From: Deltaproteobacteria bacterium
GTDB taxonomy: Bacteria > Desulfobacterota > Binatia > HRBIN30 > JACQVA1
Assembly: GCA_016178705.1 (NCBI GenBank)
Contig: JACOST010000019.1
Span: forward strand, 62,001 to 126,000
Length of the DNA: 64,000 bases
Direction of reading: 5' to 3'
The notes under the pieces were generated by a model. The model ran no database searches, was not told the DNA's origin, and saw only the letters and a program-made list of their open reading frames with translations. The number at the start of each line of letters is the position of its first letter. Position 1 is the first letter of the stretch. This document shows positions 14,590 through 22,224 of the stretch, piece after piece. Made by a program: the position numbers and the translations under genes.

Positions 14590-16743
14590 TCAGTCCGCTC
14601 CGTAACCTAGTGCTCGAAGCCGCTCGCGGGTTGACTCGTCGGGCTCTGCTTTCTCAGCCGCAGCCGGCGGCTCGATGTACCAGACGAACACAGTTGGATC
14701 TAAGGCCGTCGGAGAGCACTCTGGTGCCTCGGTTGGTGGGATCGTCGAGCCCGGTAAGTCAAGCACGACCATCGAGCCGCCGGCGGCGACGCTGTCGCGA
14801 CCGACTCGGATCTGTGGCGTGTCTCCGCTCGGAAGCGTATTGGCATGCAGCGTCGGCCGAACGGCTTGAAACACTATTTCGTCTTGATCGCGACGAGTGA
14901 CATCGATCAACTTGCCAAAGGACTCCCGCTGTAGCGTCACGGGGCCAACCACGGCTTCAAGGTGAGCCTGATGAGCGCCGTCAGGTCCGTCGATACGGTC
15001 GTCAGATTCAATTCCGACCGGCTCAACTTTGCCATCGACCGCATCGATGTCCAACTTCACGCGCTGCGATGTAGCGCCACCGCACACTCTGATGTGCCAT
15101 CCTGTTTGCGCCCTGGAGAAGCGTGCTTCTAGCAAGCGCAGCAGTTCAGCTTGTTGCACAGGTTGTGTGATAGCCCGCTGTTCGCCGGGGTCAGTGCCTA
15201 GGTCGAAGAGCAGTGTTGCCTGCTCCGGCCGCACTTTACGGATTAGCTTATAGCCGGCAGCGAGAACCCCATACGTGAACGTCCCATCAAGCTGAGTAAA
15301 CGCTGTCATCAGCGGTCGAGCCGCGCCGCGACCATCGACTAGGTTCAACAGACTGTGGCCCTCGATCCCGGGTGGAGGTGGCCACGCAAACGTCTCGGCC
15401 AGTGTCGGCAGAACATCCACGAGCGAAACGAAGCCATTGATGCGCCGCCCCGCACTGCGTTGCTTGGGAAGCTTGATGATGAGCGGGACGTGGAGGAGCT
15501 CTTCATAGACGGTCTTGCCGTGAAACGTACCGCCGTGTTCCTTAAACTCTTCGCCGTGGTCGCCCACAACCACAATCGCCGCATCATCATAGAGACCGCG
15601 GTGCCGCAGCTCTTCTAGAAACCGGCCAACCGCCGAATCAGCGTGCCGAATCTCACCGTCGTATCGACGAATCGAGGCGCGTATCACTGCATCTGAATCC
15701 GTCGGTGCGGGGTTTCGGCCAGGGCTGTTTGGCGAATAGTCGGGAAAGAGTTGTCGCGCCGATTCCACCGGTGGGTCGTATGGGCTGTGCGGATCGTTTA
15801 CGTGCAGATAGAGGAACAGCGGAAGTTGCGCTTCATCGATTGCGCGTTCTGCAAGAGCGAAGACTTTCCGCGCATCGGAATTGCCCCCCCAGTGCTCGGA
15901 GTCCGAATCGACGAATCTGCCAAAACCAGACGCCAAGCCCCACAGCGGTAAAATGTTTGGGTTCGTGCTGATTGCGACGGTCTGAAATCCCTCTCTTCGT
16001 GCGACCGCTGCCCAGGTAGTAATTTCTGGAGACAGCTTGTCCACGCGATCGACCACCCGATGCTGATCGGGGTCGAGGCTCGTCAACAACGATGTGACGG
16101 CGGGTCTGGTCCATGGCGCGGGAGTATGAGCATCAACAAACGTGATCCCGTCGTGACCCAATTCTTCCAGCGCCGGAGTAGTGGCGAGGTGGTATCCCAG
16201 CAGCGACGTATGATCGGCTCGCAGCGTGTCGATCAGCACGACGATTGCAAGGTCAGGCTTGGCTTGGCGCGGCTCCGGCTCAATTGCAGGATCAGCGAGC
16301 AGAACGTGTCCCTGCGGCTCCCCACGCGCGGAGAAGGTAAGTCGCTGGCCCGCGAGGATGCCGCGCCCAACCGCAACCGTCTGCCACCTGAGGTTCGTCG
16401 CGACAGCCACGGTCGCGAGATGCACGGCAGGCGTTGCCAGGTTGCTTGAGACACTGACTTCTAGCTCCAGCGTATTCTCTCTTGAAACTGATTGTTCCGC
16501 CGCGAATGCCAAACGCAGTCGCCCGGAGATCTTTGCCTCGTATGAAACCTGCGCTCCCGGTGCCAAGCGGATCGCAGGCCGCGTATCGCCTGCAACCGTA
16601 GCTGGTACGACCGCAGTGACTGACGAGCTCGTTGGCGGCGAATCGAGGAGGCACTGGCGCGCGGCGGGCTCTTCCCAATGACACCCGCTGACCGCAAACA
16701 GTACGCACGCCCCAAAAAAACGCGGGACAGTCACGACATTCAC
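14590..16743 (-). CDS. Alkaline-phosphatase-superfamily (sulfatase-like) lipoprotein
   Basis: 717 residues. GTG 16743 is preferred because it overlaps the upstream stop as GTGA and gives a lipoprotein signal ending LFAVSGC. Residues about 160-500 are a sulfatase-like hydrolase core: IDTLRADHTS carries the first metal Asp, PAPWTRPA places Thr at about 212 where sulfatases have Cys/Ser, and VVGDHGEEFKEHG is the second metal loop. A Thr nucleophile without a C-x-P-x-R formylglycine motif points to a phosphoryl-group transferase or hydrolase (phosphoethanolamine/phosphoglycerol type) rather than a sulfatase. An N-terminal beta-rich region (about 35-155) and a long C-terminal part are unassigned. 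Context suggests periplasmic decoration of a glycan. Confidence 0.75.
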   Translation of the reverse strand: MNVVTVPRFFGACVLFAVSGCHWEEPAARQCLLDSPPTSSSVTAVVPATVAGDTRPAIRLAPGAQVSYEAKISGRLRLAFAAEQSVSRENTLELEVSVSSNLATPAVHLATVAVATNLRWQTVAVGRGILAGQRLTFSARGEPQGHVLLADPAIEPEPRQAKPDLAIVVLIDTLRADHTSLLGYHLATTPALEELGHDGITFVDAHTPAPWTRPAVTSLLTSLDPDQHRVVDRVDKLSPEITTWAAVARREGFQTVAISTNPNILPLWGLASGFGRFVDSDSEHWGGNSDARKVFALAERAIDEAQLPLFLYLHVNDPHSPYDPPVESARQLFPDYSPNSPGRNPAPTDSDAVIRASIRRYDGEIRHADSAVGRFLEELRHRGLYDDAAIVVVGDHGEEFKEHGGTFHGKTVYEELLHVPLIIKLPKQRSAGRRINGFVSLVDVLPTLAETFAWPPPPGIEGHSLLNLVDGRGAARPLMTAFTQLDGTFTYGVLAAGYKLIRKVRPEQATLLFDLGTDPGEQRAITQPVQQAELLRLLEARFSRAQTGWHIRVCGGATSQRVKLDIDAVDGKVEPVGIESDDRIDGPDGAHQAHLEAVVGPVTLQRESFGKLIDVTRRDQDEIVFQAVRPTLHANTLPSGDTPQIRVGRDSVAAGGSMVVLDLPGSTIPPTEAPECSPTALDPTVFVWYIEPPAAAEKAEPDESTRERLRALGYGAD

Positions 16744-17270
16744 GGCAGGTGGTAGGCGACGTTGGCCCCATAGAGACACACACCGGGGCTGGTCAGCACC
16801 AGTTGCAGGACATACGTGCCGCCATGGCCAGGGATCGTGGGCGGAGCGAAGCTGGCCGTTGTGAGGCTCTCCACCTCATCCTCACCGTCTCCGGTGCCGA
16901 TCGACAGCGGCGTCATGCCCAGCACCTCGAATGAATCGAGCGCTCGGCGCGCCAGCGACATCATGCCGAAGCCCTCGCGGTTACGGTCCTTGATGCGAGC
17001 GGTGATACGCTCGACGACGGCGGTCCCGTCGATCGGCAAGGTCGCCACAAAGTACGCCGCACCCTTGGTCACGCAGAGCCGTCCGAGCCCACCCTGCTCG
17101 ACGACGTAGCTCACCCCGCTGTTCGCCGGCAGAAACTGGATGGGCGCGAGCTGGAGTTCCTTGGCTAACACTGTCGGCGTGGCGTCCTCCGCACGCACAA
17201 CTGACCCACCGAATGCTGCAACCCACCCGCTGGCGAACCCCACGATCCACACACTTCGCAGTCGCGTCAC
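16740..17270 (-). CDS. Secreted hypothetical protein
   Basis: 176 residues from GTG 17270. An N-terminal basic-hydrophobic stretch ending VVRAEDA looks like a Sec signal peptide, so the protein is probably periplasmic or surface exposed. The rest is beta-rich with two Cys (GRLCVTKG and SPGVCLYG) that could form a disulfide. I recognise no family. Its stop overlaps the next start as GTGA, so it is translationally coupled to the phosphatase-superfamily lipoprotein, and the two probably work together. Confidence 0.65.
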   Translation of the reverse strand: MTRLRSVWIVGFASGWVAAFGGSVVRAEDATPTVLAKELQLAPIQFLPANSGVSYVVEQGGLGRLCVTKGAAYFVATLPIDGTAVVERITARIKDRNREGFGMMSLARRALDSFEVLGMTPLSIGTGDGEDEVESLTTASFAPPTIPGHGGTYVLQLVLTSPGVCLYGANVAYHLP

Positions 17271-17279
17271 GTTACACCA

Positions 17280-17498
17280 CTAGCGCGCCACCCGCGGATT
17301 GGCGGCTGCGAGTTCGCGCACGATGTCGGCAGTCCCGTCAGGCGAGTTGTCGTCAACAACGAGCACGGAGATGCCGGCATCTTGCTGCAACACGGCCGGC
17401 AACACGGCCGGCAACACGGCCGGGATGATGCGGCCGATGTTCTCACGCTCCCGGAAGGTCGGGATCACCACGACGGTATGTTTCGACGACTCGCTCAC
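17280..17498 (-). pseudogene. Truncated GT2 (DPM1-like) fragment
   Basis: 72 residues repeating the beginning of the GT2 at 13806-14540: HTVVVIPTFRERENIGRIIP and then ISVLVVDDNSPDGTADIVRE. It stops at TAG 17280-17282 just after NPRVAR, before the DxD motif, so it cannot be catalytic. A 12-base unit is expanded in tandem, giving PAVLPAVLPAVL where the intact copy has one PAVL. It is read as a duplicated, truncated 5' end, perhaps left when the secreted protein and lipoprotein genes were inserted. Confidence 0.75.
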
Positions 17499-17823
17499 GC
17501 ACGCACACCTCTCGGATCAGAAGCACCGGCCCCGCTGCCCCTGACATAGCTCCGCCATGACCGCAACGCCCGCTGCTGGCAATCTGCTGCTTGTAAACTG
17601 CATGGGTCAACTTTTGCAAGCCAATTTGGCGGAGGTCTGAGCGCGATGGGCCGAGTACCGAGAGACACCCAGCAAGCCGCAAAGCCCACATTCTGACCAC
17701 TTGGCGCGAAATTACATTGTCATACCCCGGAAGCCCGTGTTACCAAGGATAACTGTGCGCGAAGCCGATGCCGCGAAGCCCAAGGCGGTGAAGCCAATGT
17801 CGCAAAGCCGAGAGGGGGTTTGG
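17499..17823. other. Divergent intergenic region
   Basis: About 325 bases between the minus-strand GT2 fragment and the plus-strand propeller/cytochrome gene. Short ORFs here lack motifs. Near 17756-17812 the word AAGCC recurs at 9-14-base intervals (GCGAAGCC, GCGAAGCCC, GTGAAGCC, GCAAAGCC), which could be an iterated operator. GAGAGGGGG at about 17812 is the ribosome-binding site for the next gene. I cannot place promoter boxes with confidence. Confidence 0.4.
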
Positions 17824-20800
17824 ATGGAGTTCCGATCGTTGCAACGAGTAGGTGCCCGATTGTTGTGTGCTACCAGCCTGCTGTTCGCTAGCGCTGGTGT
17901 CGCCGGCGCCGCGTCTTTTGTCGAGTTCGAGACCGGGCAGGTCCGTCCCCTCGCCTTTTCACCCGACCACACCAAACTCTACGCCATCAACACGCCCGAC
18001 AACCGAGTCGAGATCTACGACGTCGGCGGGCCGAACTACCTGACGCACACCGGCTCGGTGCAGGTCGGCATGGAGCCGGCCGCAGTGGCGGCACGCAACG
18101 CCACCGAGCTGTGGGTGGTGAATCATCTGTCCGACAGCGTCTCGATTGTTGATCTCAGCGCCAATCCCCCGCGAGTGACGCGGACGCTGCTGGTCGGCGA
18201 CGAACCGCGTGACATTGTGTTCGCCGGCCCCGGGGGCAATCGCGCCTTCATCACCACGGCGCATCGCGGACAAAACAATCCCAACGACCCGCAGCTCACC
18301 ACCCCGGGCACCGGACGCGCCGATGTCTGGGTGTTCGACGCTACCAACCTCGGCGCTGCGCTCGGCGGGACGCCGATGACGATCATCACGCTGTTCGCCG
18401 ACACGCCGCGCGCGCTGGCGGTCAGCGCCGACGGTAACACGGTCTATGCGGCGGCTTTTCATTCCGGCAATCAGACCACCACCGTCGCGGAAGCGTTTGT
18501 GTGCAACGGTGGCGCGGGCGCCGTCCCGTGTACGGTTGGCGGCCTCTCGATGCCCGGCGGATTGCCGGCCCCTAACGTCAACGTCGAGAACCGACCGCAG
18601 CCGGAAGTCGGCTTAGTCGTGAAGTTCAATCCCAACACCAGCGCGTGGGAAGACGAACTCGGGCGCAACTGGAACAACGCGGTGCGATTCAGCCTGCCCG
18701 ACAAAGACGTGTTCCTCCTCGATGCCACCGCCAATCCGCCCGTCCCGGTGGCCGGCAACGCCGGCTTCTACGCCGGCGTCGGCACGGTGCTGTTCAACAT
18801 GGCGGTGAACCCGGTGAACGGGAAGGTTTACGTCTCCAACACCGAAGCCTTGAATGAGAACCGCTTCGAGGGCCCCGGCATTCTGGCTGGCCACACCGTG
18901 CGCGGCCACTTGCACGAGAGCCGCATCAGCGTGCTCGCCGGCGGCAGCGCGCAGGCGCGCCACTTGAACAAGCACATCAACTACGCCGTGGTCCCCGGTC
19001 CCGCGACCGAGAACGCCAAGAGCCTGGCCTTCCCGCTCGGCATGGCGGTGTCGTCCAACGGCGTCGACCTGTGGGTCGCCGCGTACGGTTCGAGTAAGAT
19101 CGGTCACTTCACCACTGCCCAGATCGAGGCCGACACGTTCGTACCCGACACCGCAAACCAATACGCGGTCAGCGGTGGCGGCCCGAGCGGCTTGCTGCTC
19201 GATGAGAGCAACAACTGTCTCTACGTGTCGACGCGTTTCGACAACTCGATTTCGGTGGTGTGCCCGAACGCGGCGCCTCCCACCGAAAAGGCGCATTTGC
19301 CCTTGCACAACCCGGAGCCGGCCAGCGTCGTCAATGGCCGGCGCTTCCTCTTCGACGCGTCGTTCACCTCCAGCCATGGCGACTCCGCCTGCGCCAGCTG
19401 TCACGTGTTCGGCGATTTCGACAGTCTCGCGTGGGACCTCGGAAATCCCGACGATAACTTGCTCAACAACCCCGGCCCGTTCATCATTTCATTCCCCGAC
19501 AATCCGCCGTCGCTCTATCGCAACTTCCATCCGATGAAAGGACCGATGACGACGCAGAGCTTGCGCGGCATGGCCGGCCACGGCCCGATGCACTGGCGCG
19601 GCGATCGCACAGGCGGCAACGACGCGCCGAGCGTGCAACCCAACAGCGGCGCGTTCGACGAGGACGCGGCGTTCAAGAAGTTCAACGTCGCCTTCGCCGG
19701 ACTGCTGGGCCGCAGCGGCCCGCTCACCTCGCCCGAGATTCAGGCGTTCACCGACTACATCCTGCAAGTTACTTACCCGCCCAATCCCGTGCGGGCGCTC
19801 AACAACGGGCTCACGCCAGATCAACAGGCCGGGCGCAATTTCTATTTCGGACCGATCTCCGACACGATCCAGCCTTGCAACGGTTGTCACGTACTGAATC
19901 CGAGCCTCGGCTTCTTCGGCGGCGACGGCCGCTCAACATTCGAAGGTGAGACCCAGCACTTCAAGGTGCCGCACCTGCGCAACCTTTATCAAAAGGTCGG
20001 CATGTTCGGCTTCCTGTCAGGCCCTGGCGGTGGTCCCGCGTTCCAAGGCGATCAAGTGCGCGGCTTTGGCTTTCTGCATGATGGCGCCATCGACACGCTC
20101 TTCCGTTTTCACAGCGGCGCGGTCTTCCAATTCCCCGGTGGTGATCCGCAACGGCGGCAAGTCGAGCAATTCATGTTTGCGTTCGACAGCAATCTCGCCC
20201 CGATCGTCGGCCAACAGATCACCCTCACCAATAGCAACGGTGGCGTCGCCGGGCCGCGCATTGATTTGCTGATCGCGCGCGCTGCAGCGAACGAGTGCGA
20301 TCTGACCGTCAAGGGCACCGTGTCAGGCGAGTCGCGCGGCTGGTACCGCACGGCAGCCGGCACGTTCCGCAGCGATCGCGTCGCCGAGCCACTGCTGAGC
20401 GACGCCGCGCTGCGCACGCGCGCCAGCACCGCCGGCCAGGAGCTCACCTACACCTGCGTACCACCAGGCTCCGGCCTTCGTGTCGGCGTCGACCGCGACG
20501 AAGACGGGTTCTTCGATCGTGACGAGCTCGACTTCGGTTCCGATCCCGCCGACGCCGCCAGTCAGCCACTCGGCTGCGGCAATGGCTATCTCAATGCCGG
20601 CGAACAATGCGACGACGGCAACAACATCAGTGGCGACGGCTGCAGCGCCGCGTGTCGCTATGAGCTGATCCCCGGCAACGTCTTTGGTTCGACCGTCTCG
20701 GACAATCGCGCCTGCGTGCTCGAATGGGCAGTGGTCAATCCGACCAACACGCCATGGGCGGATCGCCGCGGGCGCCGCAACTACATCCAGAGCTGCACCA

Positions 20801-21222
20801 ACAACAACGCCAGTTGTGACTTCGACCTCGACGGCAGCAATCGCACCTGCGAGTTCCACGTGGTGGCGTGCCTGAACAACGTCGACCCGCAATTGCCGGG
20901 CTGCATTCAACAAGGTGTGGCCGATCCGGTGCGGGTGCTTCTGCCCAACGCGACGCGTGATCCCGCCAACAACACGAACCTGGTGCAGGCGCTGCAAGAC
21001 CTGCGCGATCCGGTCACCGGCGCGACCGGAGTCATCTTGCCGATCGACACGCCGCAGACCGGCCAATGCACGGCGCCGTTCTCGATCCGTGTCCCGGTGC
21101 GCGGCACCATCGCGCACCCGGTTGCCGGTCGTGGGTACCTGCGCACCCTCGAGCGCTCGTACCAAAATTCGCCTCGAACATTGATCGACGTCGACGGGTT
21201 GACGCTGATCTGCAACCCGTGA
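17824..21222 (+). CDS. Secreted YncE-like beta-propeller / di-heme cytochrome c protein with Myxococcus Cys-rich repeat
   Basis: 1132 residues. A signal peptide ends near GVAGAAS. Residues about 30-480 are propeller repeats (for example PLAFSPDHTKLYAINTPDNR). Two c-type heme sites follow, CASCH near 522 and CNGCH near 684, inside a cytochrome-c-peroxidase/MauG-like region (FKVPHLRNLYQ, FLHDGAIDTL). CGNGYLNAGEQCDDGNN near 918 is the DUF4215-type Cys-rich repeat common in myxobacteria. The end is a unique, Cys-containing domain. The ATG at 17824 has GAGAGGGGG upstream and begins the signal peptide; an earlier in-frame start would bury it. Probably an extracytoplasmic electron-transfer or oxidase protein. 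A strong hairpin follows the gene. Confidence 0.8.
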   Translation: MEFRSLQRVGARLLCATSLLFASAGVAGAASFVEFETGQVRPLAFSPDHTKLYAINTPDNRVEIYDVGGPNYLTHTGSVQVGMEPAAVAARNATELWVVNHLSDSVSIVDLSANPPRVTRTLLVGDEPRDIVFAGPGGNRAFITTAHRGQNNPNDPQLTTPGTGRADVWVFDATNLGAALGGTPMTIITLFADTPRALAVSADGNTVYAAAFHSGNQTTTVAEAFVCNGGAGAVPCTVGGLSMPGGLPAPNVNVENRPQPEVGLVVKFNPNTSAWEDELGRNWNNAVRFSLPDKDVFLLDATANPPVPVAGNAGFYAGVGTVLFNMAVNPVNGKVYVSNTEALNENRFEGPGILAGHTVRGHLHESRISVLAGGSAQARHLNKHINYAVVPGPATENAKSLAFPLGMAVSSNGVDLWVAAYGSSKIGHFTTAQIEADTFVPDTANQYAVSGGGPSGLLLDESNNCLYVSTRFDNSISVVCPNAAPPTEKAHLPLHNPEPASVVNGRRFLFDASFTSSHGDSACASCHVFGDFDSLAWDLGNPDDNLLNNPGPFIISFPDNPPSLYRNFHPMKGPMTTQSLRGMAGHGPMHWRGDRTGGNDAPSVQPNSGAFDEDAAFKKFNVAFAGLLGRSGPLTSPEIQAFTDYILQVTYPPNPVRALNNGLTPDQQAGRNFYFGPISDTIQPCNGCHVLNPSLGFFGGDGRSTFEGETQHFKVPHLRNLYQKVGMFGFLSGPGGGPAFQGDQVRGFGFLHDGAIDTLFRFHSGAVFQFPGGDPQRRQVEQFMFAFDSNLAPIVGQQITLTNSNGGVAGPRIDLLIARAAANECDLTVKGTVSGESRGWYRTAAGTFRSDRVAEPLLSDAALRTRASTAGQELTYTCVPPGSGLRVGVDRDEDGFFDRDELDFGSDPADAASQPLGCGNGYLNAGEQCDDGNNISGDGCSAACRYELIPGNVFGSTVSDNRACVLEWAVVNPTNTPWADRRGRRNYIQSCTNNNASCDFDLDGSNRTCEFHVVACLNNVDPQLPGCIQQGVADPVRVLLPNATRDPANNTNLVQALQDLRDPVTGATGVILPIDTPQTGQCTAPFSIRVPVRGTIAHPVAGRGYLRTLERSYQNSPRTLIDVDGLTLICNP

Positions 21223-21228
21223 GCAAGC

Positions 21229-21262
21229 GACGATGGACCGGCCACAGGGTCGGTCCATCGTC
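21229..21262 (+). terminator. Hairpin terminator after the propeller/cytochrome gene
   Basis: GACGATGGACCG (21229-21240) and CGGTCCATCGTC (21251-21262) are perfect 12-bp complementary arms with a 10-base loop, 6 bases after the stop codon. There is no clear T tract, as is common in GC-rich genomes. Confidence 0.7.
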
Positions 21263-21360
21263 CGCTTCATTGCGAGCGGTCCCGCCGACTTGTCACGAAC
21301 GGCCGGGGCAGGTAAAGGAGCCTCCTGTTAGGTTCCTGTCCGAGAGGAGGACGTAAGAGT

Positions 21361-22089
21361 ATGGATGCCCGAACTATGCGTCGCATAAAGCGCACGATGC
21401 CGCTTGCACTTCTCGCACTAGTGGCTGCTTGTGGCCCCAGTGCTGACGATGTTTCCGAACTGCGTAGCCAGCAGAAACAGATCCTCGCCAAGCTCAACGA
21501 CCTCGAAAAGAAGATTGACGCGCGTCCGGCCGCACCGCAGGGCGCGCGCCCGCAGGTCGACCCCAACAAGGTTGTCGATGTTCCGATCGCCAAATCGCCG
21601 GTGAGAGGCGCTAAAGATGGCCGGGTGATCATCGCCGAGTTCTCTGACTTCCAATGACCCTTCTGCTCGCAGTCCGCCGGTCTGGTGGACCAAATCCTCA
21701 AGGAGTACCCGAAGGACGCGCAGTTCGTGTACAAGCAGTACCCGCTGCCGATGCACCCGTTTGCGATGGACGCGGCGAAGGCGTCACTGGCCGCGAGTAG
21801 GCAAGGCAAGTTCTGGGAGATGCACGATCAACTGTTCGCCAACAACAAGGCTCTGCAAGCCGACAAGCTGAAGGAGTACGCCCAGAAGATCGGCCTCGAT
21901 GCCGCCAAGTTCGAAGCCGACATGAAGTCCCCGGAGATTCAGCAGCAGGTCCAAGACGAAATTAAGCTCGGCAACGACGTCGGGGTCACCGGCACACCGA
22001 CCATCTTCGTAAACGGCAAGCGCCTGATGAACCGGTCGCCGGAAGGCTTCCGTGCGATGATCGATGAGATCATAAAGAAGCCGAGCTAA
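21361..22089 (+). CDS. DsbA-like thioredoxin-fold lipoprotein, probable selenoprotein (UxxC)
   Basis: 242 residues if TGA 21655-21657 is read as selenocysteine. ATG 21361 follows GAGGAGG. The signal peptide ends LVAAC, a lipobox. Residues about 27-50 form a short coiled coil (ELRSQQKQILAKLNDLEKK). The thioredoxin-fold domain begins VIIAEFSDFQ, then TGA, then PFCSQSAG: DsbA-family proteins have CPFC exactly there. After it come the helical insert and GVTGTPTIFVNG with the cis-Pro. The frame is intact on both sides and the only lesion is at the catalytic Cys. A stem-loop with loop GGTCT lies at 21672-21690. A nonsense mutation or sequencing error is the alternative. Likely role: envelope thiol-disulfide chemistry. 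Confidence 0.8.
21655..21690 (+). promoter_or_regulatory. SECIS-like element at the in-frame UGA
   Basis: After UGA (21655-21657) and a 14-base spacer, GTCCGCC (21672-21678) pairs with GGTGGAC (21684-21690) in a 7-bp stem with one G-U pair and the loop GGTCT. The loop matches the GGUCU core of the Escherichia coli fdhF SECIS. Bacterial SECIS hairpins sit inside the coding region directly downstream of UGA with G in the first loop positions, and bind SelB. No selA, selB, selC or selD gene is in the window. Confidence 0.7.
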
Positions 22090-22224
22090 CCTCCGGAGTC
22101 CGTGCCGCGCCGCTCAGACGCGCCACCGACCATTCGCGCGCCAGAGCTTGCCCTTCCGGCCAACTTCGCTTGGCGGACCTGCAACATTCGTGTAGGTTGG
22201 CTCAACCTGGAAGATGGGGGTTCT

